Positions 56,356-64,000 of a stretch of 64,000 nucleotides of DNA are shown here, in pieces. This DNA comes from Breviolum minutum Mf 1.05b.01. Taxonomy: Eukaryota; Sar; Dinophyceae; Suessiales; Symbiodiniaceae. The DNA is taken from assembly GCA_000507305.1 (NCBI GenBank), contig DF239266.1, positions 282,097 to 346,096 on the forward strand. The letters run 5' to 3'. Each line of letters starts with the position of its first letter. Within the stretch, counting starts at the first letter, position 1. Below the pieces are notes generated by a model. That model had not been told where the DNA came from. It worked only from the letters and a program-made list of their open reading frames with translations, and ran no database searches. The translations under genes were made by a program, and so were the position numbers.

Positions 56356-56401
56356 CTCGCGAGGTGATGCCAAAGTGGGTGCCCAAAATCAGCGGGATGG
56401 C
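56356..56401 (-). CDS. Possible minus-strand exon, Na/Pi-cotransporter-like
   Basis: On the - strand, GACCAG/GCC opens AIPLILGTHFGITSR with a GCGAG/gtccg donor. This resembles the AIPIIMGANIGTT motif of NaPi-II (SLC34/PNaS) transporters, although the conserved Asn is His. The + strand is also open here (VMPKWVPKISGMAW), so this may be a coincidence. Confidence 0.25.
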
Positions 56402-57254
56402 CTGGTCAATGGTGTTTTCTTGTCGATACACCAATGTTTGAGAGGGGCTGCGGCTGAAGTTGGTCAAGGGCAACTTCCCCTTCCACCTTATCTCCATTCA
56501 ATTTAGCTACCCTTGCACATTGGGAACGTTGGGAACGTTGGTTGCAGCAGCTTGCGGCTAGCGTTTGTTTATTGGTCAGCAGCGCAACTTTTACTGACAC
56601 AATCCGATTGATATGCCATGATTTTGAGCGGGAATGAATGTTCATCTAATTAGGAGTTTTGCACATGCGCATCCTTCTCTTGTACTTGTAGATGCCTTTC
56701 AAGCAGCCTGCGGAATCATGGTTGGTTAAACTTTCAGGGAGGCCATTCTATTTTTGTCATATCCCATGTTTCCTGTTGGCAAGTCAGCAAGTACAAAAAC
56801 CAATGGCACTTTCCCGGTGGCTTTGCTTCCGTGACACTGAGGCTTGTTGGAGCGTAAGGACTGTGGGGATTTTGGAGAAAGTGTTCGCATGGGAAGACTT
56901 CAGATTTCATGAATCCTTCTTTCCCAGGAACCGTTAACTTTCAACTGATTTCCAATTTGGGTTCACACACATAGATGTGAATATGGATGTGTCGGCGCAG
57001 TTTTGAGGCATGAAACCACTTGAGCTGTTTTGTCAAAGTACTTATGTAAAAAACTGATGATATATATTGGAAATGGAAGCTTCGCGGGAAAAGATTATCA
57101 CAGTTCCCATGAGGGACATGAAGAATACTTGATACACCCCTAAAAGTTTCATATGAAACTATAGAGCATCAAGATGTCCTTCAGAAAAAAAACATCATGT
57201 TTCAAACTGTCAACTTCCCGCATCCTTTTCTATCTTTCCTGTTTCTCCCCCCAG

Positions 57255-57377
57255 CGCTTCGCGCTTCTCGGTTGTCAGGAGGAGTTGCTTGAACCCGATG
57301 CTGAGCCGGCACGACAGCTTTCGAGCCATTCCAACCTGTCAGAGGCGAGAAGTGGGTACAAAAATTTAAAAGCTTAA
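57255..57377 (+). CDS. Possible terminal exon
   Basis: After CCCCCAG the frame gives RFALLGCQEELLEPDAEPAR then QLSSHSNLSEARSGYKNLKA and TAA. Acidic, Ser-rich tail. A frame-shifted alternative with a GAA/gtgggt donor also exists. Confidence 0.4.
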   Translation, partial: RFALLGCQEELLEPDAEPARQLSSHSNLSEARSGYKNLKA

Positions 57378-58123
57378 AAAGAAGGACAATGGTGGAATTA
57401 AAAGCAATTGAAATATCATGATCTTAACACAATATGATATGATATAACAACATATGAAATATAACTATATCTGGGATGTTTAATGCTACCCTTTAAAACT
57501 TTTTTTTTGGGCATCCAATGCACCACATATATCCAACTTAACCATATAAATGACCATCTTAGATAGCCCTTTTACTTCAACTGTAGTCAAGTGTTTCCCC
57601 CCCCTGTCAACTGTCAACCCTCCCTGACTGCATGTTTGCTTCACTATTTCCTGGACTTGCAAACTGACCAGCCAGGAAGCCCAAGTGTTAAAGGGCTGGT
57701 GTTTCTGATTTAGCGGAAAAATGTTGTACGAATGTCCACGTAGATACCAAATGTTTTATTTAAGGTGAGTTGAAATCTGTCATCAGATTTCACTGGGAGT
57801 CTTAGTCTTTGATGTTGTTAAAATTTTTGATTTGGTGATCCTCTTGTTTGATGTTAGACTTACAGTACATGGTTCGCAGTGGGTTTGTTAGCAATTGGTA
57901 TTTTGGGGAAAAACATTAGTTTCTATGAGACTTTGATGGACTTTGATTTGACCAAACTGAGCCTGAGGTCGTGCCTTTCATTTGCCTGGGGCCTTGGCCG
58001 GTGAGATGATATTGTCATTGTGTAGGTATCAAGGAGTTCTTTTGAAATCTCTTCTAATTTCTTTCCTCCATATCATTTAAAGTGCATTGGCTGTTCTGTC
58101 AACTAGTGTCATTTGCTGCCAAG

Positions 58124-58202
58124 CGTTCAAAATTATGGTCACTGCTCCGCCTGAGGCCAAACCTTTTGCACTTTTGTTCGGCAGCTTGGTACTCTCTCCC
58201 AG
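58124..58202 (+). CDS. Possible exon, partly hydrophobic
   Basis: Acceptor GCCAAG, donor CCCAG/gtgcaa. CG + FKIMVTAPPEAKPFALLFGS then LVLSP + AG. Could be an upstream exon of the gene at 59.8 kb. Unrecognised. Confidence 0.35.
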
Positions 58203-58861
58203 GTGCAATTGGCTCGCTTGGTGGGTCTCGTGCTGTTGTTCCCGATTTCTTCCTTCACTGACTTGTTGTGTGACATTTGTTTACTGTAGCAAAGAGTTCA
58301 TGTAAAGGGTGGACTGAGCTATTTCCCGCAGCAACTTGTGAGGCCCAGGAATGAAACATCAGACTTACTTGCACATCAAATCATTCGAACATCATTGTGC
58401 CTGCACATGGCAGCCGTCAAACTCTAAGAGCCTCTTTAAATTTGAAGTAAACAAATTGATCAACTCAATGATGACTTGAATCCGCCACCAATCAACAATC
58501 AATCCCATCAACATCAATCAACTATAACTCAAATGTCATCTGGCGCTGCCATTTCAGAGCCCATGATGTTACATTGATGACCCTGAGTCTCAGGAAATGC
58601 AAGCGGATCTTCACCCATCAGCTGTCACGGCCTTGGCAACCGATTGGGGATTCTGTGGTTCAACGTCCATTGAAAAAAGTTGCTAAACTGCAAGAAATTC
58701 AGCTCAGTTGATTCGTCAAGTTCCAGCAGACAGTTGGCTTCTAAATCATCCATGTTTAGAGTGACTAACACTTCACAGAAATGCAATTCTCACGTGATCA
58801 TGGTTGCATTGCTGAACTAGCCCAGGCAAGACCAGAAAGGGCCATTGAGAATGACGAGGTG

Positions 58862-58962
58862 GATTTGACGGAGGAGAAGTGGAGGAGGTGGTGGATGCGG
58901 CGGAGGAGGCGGTGGAGGAGGTGGTGGATGCGGAGGGGAGGTGGAGGAGGAGATGGTTGAGC
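58862..58962. repeat. Purine-rich (GGAGGTGG)n low-complexity tract
   Basis: Imperfect GGAGG/GGTGGATGCGG repeats of about 100 bases. Both strands are open (Glu/Val/Arg or Ser/Thr/Pro rich); a coding role cannot be excluded, but the pattern looks like simple sequence. Confidence 0.7.
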
Positions 58963-59845
58963 AGAGGCCTATTGAGACCTTTCAAGATGTCGCCGCAAGC
59001 CGGCAGGTCAGGGACCCTGTCATGCTTCTTGTCGGAAGTTGTTAAGTGCGGTGAAAACACACACGTGATAGGCGGAGAGAATGGTAGCAAGGTTTGAAAA
59101 AGGCCAGCAAAGGTATCCAGGACTTGTTTGCCGTTGGATTTGGAACTTCCTCTGAAGGCTGGTACTTAAACTATTTAAACTAACTTCAGGAAGGTGAATT
59201 GTATACAGTATTATTACTTATTCCTTTGTCCCTGTTGTCCGGTGTCAGTTGTTTCATGCATATGTCAATCCGAGGACTGAAGTGTTGAGTGACCGTGGGG
59301 TAGACCAACGAACACAACTGCTGTTCTTTTCGCTAAGTGAACGGTATGGATTTGAGGGGACTTGCAGACAGGCGAGACTCTTGAAACTTGAATGCATCTA
59401 AATTATTTCTTCTCATTGCTTGGATGGTTCGGCAGCACACCCATCAGTCCAGAAATTTCTCGCATTCATTTGTGACTAAGTGAATCAGACAATTGGCAAC
59501 CAAGGACTAAGATTCATTTCCGTCCAGAAGGTGATCCTATCGGAGATTCACGATGGTTAGAGCAAGCGGTCGGATTCTGGGCTTCAAGGTTGTTCTGTTG
59601 TCAACTGTTTTCTTCAAACTAGACATTAACGTTGCAATCAATTGACTCGGAGTTTATGTTATCACATTGACTCTCCGAAAATTTGCAGCACACAAGATGA
59701 CAATTTTGTTCACACAGCATATTTGGATTACAACACAGTGCGAGTCTGAGAGAATGGAAATCCAAGGCAGTGATCTTAACATGTTGGCATCGTTCAAGGA
59801 CAACGATCGCTAGAAAGTGAAAAAAATGATCTGGGGGAGCGAGGA

Positions 59846-60235
59846 ATGGAGCTGCAGTCGACTCAGTCAATTGTTCTCAAACACAAATTTGACGCCGAAG
59901 TTGACGTGAACATTGCTTGTTTGCCTCCTTTACTCACACAGGTCGCCAACTATGTGGGCAATGTTGCAGACTTGGGTTGGTCAATGTCACTGATGGGCGA
60001 TGCTTTGACGTTTCCAACCATATCGCAGATTTTGGAATCCGCCAAGTACTGGTCGAAGGGAGAAAGGCTTTACAGTGCCTACATGTGCATCCAATGCTAC
60101 GCTTCCCAGGACACCTGTCGCGGAGAACTCAAGGTGGCGGAAGATGTAACCAAGCTGATGGCATTCATATACTTCTTTGGCGTGTGCCATGGCTTCCAGC
60201 TGGACGAGGAAGCCGAGTCATCGCCTTTTGCCAAG
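59846..60235 (+). CDS. Unknown gene exon 1
   Basis: 130 codons from [20 protein letters not shown] to AESSPFAK. If the Met is not the start, an acceptor CACACAG/GTC at 59941 could begin it. Donor AAG/gaccat (GA). Reading through to TGA gives DHVL as an alternative end, but the following exon is plainly coding in the matching phase. Confidence 0.66.
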
Positions 60236-62709
60236 GACCATGTTTTGTGAGTTATTGGATCATGTTATTTTTGATTGCAAATTCATTTTATCTTGTGACT
60301 GTTTGTCAGGACAAGGATGCAAAAATCATGGTTGAGCAGCTGGCCACTTCGGTGCATCTCGTGGTCACCAGAGTGAAGTCAGGGGAGGATCTTGTCCTCA
60401 GAGCGATCCAAACAGGAGAGGACGTTCAGGTGCAATGTGTTGAGCAATCGAACTGCCTCCCGCTTTTGTTTGCCGCCCGATTGATCATGTAGCTTGTCTG
60501 AACCTATTTTTGATGTTTGGGGTGGTTAGCAGGCATGACATGATTCATGATGAATTTCGTCGATGTTTAAAAATCAAGTATCCAAATCAAGAGATCATCA
60601 GGACCAAGCATATATCGTATCTATATTTGGAAGAAAAACGACAAGAAATGTAGTAGATAGATAGATAGATTTTTAGATAGACTAGTTTTTTTGCCTAGCT
60701 AAGAGTTTTCCAACTCAACATAGGTTCTTAGACAACACATAGATCCACAGATTGGTTGATTGATGATGGATGACTGTTAGATTGACATGGATGACTGTTA
60801 GATTGTGGAATCGAATAATATAGATAGATAGATAGATAGATAGCTAGGTAGATAGATAGATAGCTAGGTAGATAGATAGATAGATACAGATAGATAGATC
60901 GGTAGATAGTAGATAGGTAGATAGATAGATAGATAGGTAGATAGTAGATAGATAAAGATAGATAGATACAGATAGATAGATACAGATAGATAGATAGATA
61001 GATACAGATAGATAGTTGCAGATAGATAGGTATACAGATAGATACAGATAGATAGGTAGATAGATAGATAGATATGTAGATAGATACAGATAGATAGATC
61101 GGTAGATAGTAGATAGGTAGATAGATAGATAGATAGATAGGTAGATAGTAGATAGATACTAGATAGATTGGATTCAATGATTACACTAGGTGACTAGGTT
61201 AGATTAGGTTAGCTTGATAGATTTAGCAGACAATACAGGGTAGGGTTTAGACTGATAACAGAAGTTTGTGGGCTGCAGGCTTCGGACATCACTGCAGAAC
61301 CAGAAGAAGTCGGCCACCCATGAGAGTGTCTTCAAGATGATCAACGAGGGCATCAGAGCTGCGTCTGACGAGAGCAAGTTGAAGACCCCAGACCAAGTGC
61401 AGAAACTAATCACTTACTATGAGAAGGCTTCCAAATCCAACTGCTTGCACGGCTTGCAGTCAGTGCAGGTCATTAGAGGAGTTCGAACATGGGTCAGTAG
61501 ATGGACAATAGTGACCAGAGTGCTTCTTGGTTTTTGTCAAGGTGTATTTTTTTTTATTTTGCTTCATTTCAACTGTTGTGTGCTTCATTGCAACTGTTCT
61601 TTGATTCAGTGCTAGGAGTTCGGCCATCAAGACCACTGAGCAGTTCCACTTTGTGATGACAAGCATGGTCCAGGCAGGTGTGTTTGACAAGGCTGCAGGC
61701 AGGTGTGTTCAGCTGGCAGGTGTGTTCGGCTCACTTTCTGGGCCACAGGAGATGCAAGAGACCAAGAAAGGGGTTCATGTCAACACGCCCTATGACATGA
61801 AGCAGCTGAAACGGGAGCAGGCTATGGAGGCCTTTGTTTGTGTTGTGTTTTTTGCGTAGTCCCTTTTTTTCCGTGCCCTGGTTTTGTGTCATCAGGTTGC
61901 TGGGATGCTCTTGATCAAGTTTCAAATCTTGGTCAAGCTGGCGAACATGACTGAGAAGTGGGGTGCCCCACCAGAGTTTGTGAAGTTCCTGCGGCTATCG
62001 TTGCGGCCAGACGAGTGGGTGGGCCAGACCATGCCGGTGGCAAAGGAGCACTATTTGGATGTAGCAAGATGGGTTATGGCCATCCAGCGTGGAGAACATG
62101 ACCGTATGTTCCTGACTGCAGCTCAGTCCAGTGAAAAGGCCCGGCAAACCAAAATAAGTAAAGGGTAGTAAGAAGTAAACGCTAAGAAGTAATATCAGCT
62201 GTCATCATTGTATTCTTGTCCCTGAGGCAGAGCACGGCCCAGTCAAACAGTTCCTCAAAAACATTCAGGACCCGTTCTTTATGGTGGTTTGCCCTCCGCA
62301 GCCGCAGACCACACAAGAGGGGCAGGAAGGTGCTGAGTCAGACAATGGGGAACAGTTTCTTCTTGAAGATGGTGATGACCAAGCAGGGCCAGGAGCCAGA
62401 GAGCAGCCGAGGGCAGCAAACCCAGAGAAGGATTTGCAGCGAAAGATTGAGACAGCAGCCAAGGAGCAAGAATATCATCATAATTAGTTCTGATTAAGCC
62501 AGACTTAAACTTGAACATCTTAAACTCTTGAAGTCGTCAAGTGTTTTTTTGTCATTTTATTGCAGCTGAAGCTCCTACAGGAAGAGATGAAATTTTACAT
62601 GTCCTCCCTCGTGGTGGACTTGGATGATTCCGGTTCGAAGGCTACGTTGATGGATGCTTTGCAAAACCATAGCTTGATGAAGGCCAGGGCACGGCTTGAC
62701 ACATTGTAG
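59846..62709 (+). CDS. Unrecognised conserved-style protein, about 480 residues, eight exons
   Basis: Exons 59846-60235, 60310-60429, 61298-61468, 61632-61673, 61749-61835, 61896-62157, 62231-62463 (or 62469) and 62566-62709 keep one open frame, ending in a TAG at 62707-62709. I do not recognise the protein. It is soluble-looking, helical and charged: [20 protein letters not shown] in exon 1, [20 protein letters not shown] in exon 2, Lys/Glu-rich helices in exons 3 and 5, [20 protein letters not shown] in exon 6, an acidic Gln/Glu/Gly-rich low-complexity stretch in exon 7, and [20 protein letters not shown] in exon 8. No signal peptide or membrane segment is apparent. The first intron uses a GA donor. 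Intron 2 holds a GATA microsatellite. The Met at 59846 is chosen because the frame opens there after an AG, but upstream exons (for example 58124-58202) are possible. Confidence 0.68.
60310..60429 (+). CDS. Unknown gene exon 2
   Basis: Forty codons, [20 protein letters not shown] then [20 protein letters not shown]; acceptor TTGTCAG/GAC, donor TTCAG/gtgcaa. Confidence 0.72.
60820..61168. repeat. (GATA)n microsatellite with interruptions
   Basis: About 350 bases of TAGATAGA repeats broken by TAGGTAGA and GATACAGA variants; a smaller patch lies at 60652-60672. It lies in intron 2 of the unknown gene. A long Ile/Tyr/Ser/Leu reading frame on the - strand is a by-product. Confidence 0.95.
61298..61468 (+). 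CDS. Unknown gene exon 3
   Basis: Fifty-seven codons: [20 protein letters not shown] then [20 protein letters not shown] and [17 protein letters not shown]. Helical and charged. Donor GTGCAG/gtcatt. The frame extends upstream (LRTSLQ), so the acceptor could be a little earlier. Confidence 0.68.
61632..61673 (+). CDS. Unknown gene exon 4
   Basis: [14 protein letters not shown] between ATCAAG and CAG/gcaggt (GC donor). The 75 bases that follow are in frame and stop-free, so exons 4 and 5 could be one exon. Confidence 0.5.
61749..61835 (+). CDS. Unknown gene exon 5
   Basis: [20 protein letters not shown] then KREQAMEAF. Acceptor CCACAG/GAG, donor GCCTTT/gtttgt. Confidence 0.62.
61896..62157 (+). 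CDS. Unknown gene exon 6
   Basis: Eighty-seven codons plus one base. Key stretches: [40 protein letters not shown] and [16 protein letters not shown]. Acceptor ATCAG/GTT, donor AAATAA/gtaaag in phase 1, completed to Lys by exon 7. Confidence 0.72.
62231..62469 (+). CDS. Unknown gene exon 7
   Basis: AG + [20 protein letters not shown], then a Gln/Glu/Gly/Asp-rich stretch ending [11 protein letters not shown] donor is needed (AAG/gagcaa at 62463 or CAA/gaatat at 62469); otherwise the frame ends EYHHN at a TAG. Confidence 0.66.
62566..62709 (+). CDS. Unknown gene exon 8 with stop codon
   Basis: [20 protein letters not shown] then [20 protein letters not shown] and RARLDTL before TAG. Acceptor TTGCAG. 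Confidence 0.7.
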   Translation: MKLLQEEMKFYMSSLVVDLDDSGSKATLMDALQNHSLMKARARLDTL

Positions 62710-62999
62710 GATTTGTAGTCACGCTGCATGTCAATGACAGGCGGTCGAGAAAAAGGCCTGGGTGTTTGACAACAATTTGATTGTGGAGCCAAGTGGTACC
62801 CATTCAAGATGCCACAATCCCTACACCAAAAGTGGTGTGTTCCTCGGACATAGCCAAAAGTTCCATGTATGATTCAAACTCGGTTGATTGGTTCTTAGTT
62901 ACTCAGCCACTTAGTTAGTTACTTACACTTTACAGGTAGTCCTTTGTTTTCAAAGATAAGAATTCTTACAGTAAGAAGACAATTCAACCAATACCGACC

Positions 63000-64000
63000 A
63001 TATCAAAGGCTTTGACTGACTGTTTATGTTAATTTGTTTTTGGGTGGTTCATGTCTTACATTTTGTAAGCTATACCCACCAATGAATACCCAATCAACGA
63101 ATTTATGAAAGCTTTCCTTTTTCGGTTTACAATCTGATGATTTCATACCAATCAGTTTGTGTTTATACCGAAGTCTGCTCACAGTTTCACTTTTTGTGTT
63201 CTTTATTCCCAGTAAGAAGAAAATCATACCTAAAACTGTGAGCCACATTAATTTGTCATTTTTGGTATAAGTATATGTGTCGAGAAATAATATCTGCGCA
63301 ATATCTCCCTTGATTTAATGCTTTTGGGTTCATTTCCTCAAAGCTATACCCGTCAATGAACATTGCATACCAAATCAAAGAAAAGAAACTTTGGTATGAA
63401 ACCTTTCCTTTCGGTAAAGAATTATAACTGACTTTCATACACCTTTTTTTTCCGAAGTCAAAGAATTGAGTTTTTGGTATGAAACCTTTCCTTTTCGGTA
63501 TACAATTCTCAATGACTTTCATACCAATCACCTCGATTTTAATACCAAAGTCAAAGACCTTAAACTTTGGTATAAAACCATGCGTTTTCGGTAAACAATT
63601 CTCAATGACTTTTATACCAATCACCTTTTTTTTTTACCGAAATCAAAGCAAGAATTGAATTTTGGTATGAAACCTTTCCTTTTCAGTATCAATTCTACAT
63701 GTTTTTTATCAATCACCAGTTTTTTTACCGAAGTCAAAGAATTCAATATTCGGTATGAAACCTTTCCTTTTCGGTATACAATTCTAAATGGCTTTCATAC
63801 CAATCACCTCTGATTTTATACATCAGTCAAAGACTTGAAACTTTGGTATGAAACCTTTCGGTTTCAGTATACAATTCTGATGACTTTCATACCAATCCCC
63901 TCCAATTTTTTCACCGAAGTCAAAGAATTGAATTTTGGGTATGAAACCTTTGCTTTTCAGTATACAATTCTTGCAATGATTTTCATACCACCCATTTTTT
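63000..64000. repeat. Tandem array, about 91-base unit, runs off the window
   Basis: The phrase TTTGGTATGAAACCTTTCC recurs near 63390, 63472, 63565, 63661, 63751, 63842 and 63936, spaced about 81 to 96 bases, with more diverged units from about 63100. Each unit also carries CTTTCATACCAATCACC and CCGAAGTCAAAGAATT. GGTATGAAA and TTTCATACC are inverse complements, so each unit can fold. No gene is visible. Confidence 0.85.

Larger units (their letters stand above)
53573..57254. other. Mostly non-coding
   Basis: GTT/GCT microsatellite, a poly-G run near 55535, (TA)n near 55616 and one ambiguous exon-like island at 56356-56401. No gene could be assembled. Confidence 0.45.

Noticed and set aside
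59917-60252. Second long open frame over exon 1 of the unknown gene, in phase with a GT donor at 60248
   Set aside because: Its Cys/Arg/Gly-rich translation is less protein-like than the chosen frame, and the GA donor with the AGGAC duplication explains the join to exon 2.
60728-61177. Minus-strand frame of about 149 codons rich in Ile, Tyr, Leu and Ser
   Set aside because: It is the translation of the GATA microsatellite.
1-64000. tRNA, rRNA, CRISPR, riboswitch and bacterial insertion sequences
   Set aside because: No clover-leaf with A and B boxes, no conserved rRNA core and no spaced direct repeats of CRISPR type were noticed by eye; a covariance-model scan would be needed to exclude small RNA genes.

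Overview
The window looks like draft nuclear DNA from a dinoflagellate, most likely Symbiodiniaceae or a close relative. The coding signal is broken into small GC-rich exons (about 30 to 390 bases) separated by AT-richer introns, often 0.2 to 3 kb. Donors are GT, GC and sometimes GA. Almost every acceptor reads AG followed by G. All well-supported genes lie on the + strand. One protein carries a KH domain of a type I associate with dinoflagellate RNA-binding proteins, next to Pro/Met-rich linkers. An NNN gap at 18232-18234 shows this is assembled draft sequence. No prokaryotic operon, rRNA, tRNA or CRISPR was seen. Exon models were built by hand from reading frame, splice phase and family motifs, so outer ends and missing exons are uncertain.

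Layout. 1.7-2.4 kb: two exons of a protein with clathrin-box-like motifs. 3.7-7.5 kb: three exons of a TPR protein. About 10.9-23.9 kb: a gene with acidic, Ala/Thr/Pro- and Pro/Met-rich exons leading into a complete KH domain spread over six exons. 24-33 kb: mostly non-coding, with a few orphan exon-like islands. 33.2-34.7 kb: the start of a CAP-Gly (microtubule-binding) protein, with a probable trans-splice acceptor just upstream of the ATG. 38.0 kb: an exon encoding a signal-peptide-like N-terminus. 39.2-51.1 kb: a Rieske oxygenase of the Neverland/DAF-36 (cholesterol 7-desaturase) family, with the Rieske cluster and the C-terminal signature but with the mononuclear-iron exon not located. 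51.4-58.2 kb: unassigned exon-like islands. 59.8-62.7 kb: an eight-exon gene, possibly complete, for a protein of about 480 residues that I do not recognise. 63.0-64.0 kb: a tandem array of about 91-base units running off the end.

The genes are functionally unrelated (vesicle coat, co-chaperone-like TPR, RNA binding, cytoskeleton, sterol oxidation, unknown), which fits the same-strand gene clusters of dinoflagellates better than an operon. The most interesting signals are the intron boundaries, which sit inside short direct repeats, and several families of foldback elements in introns and between genes.
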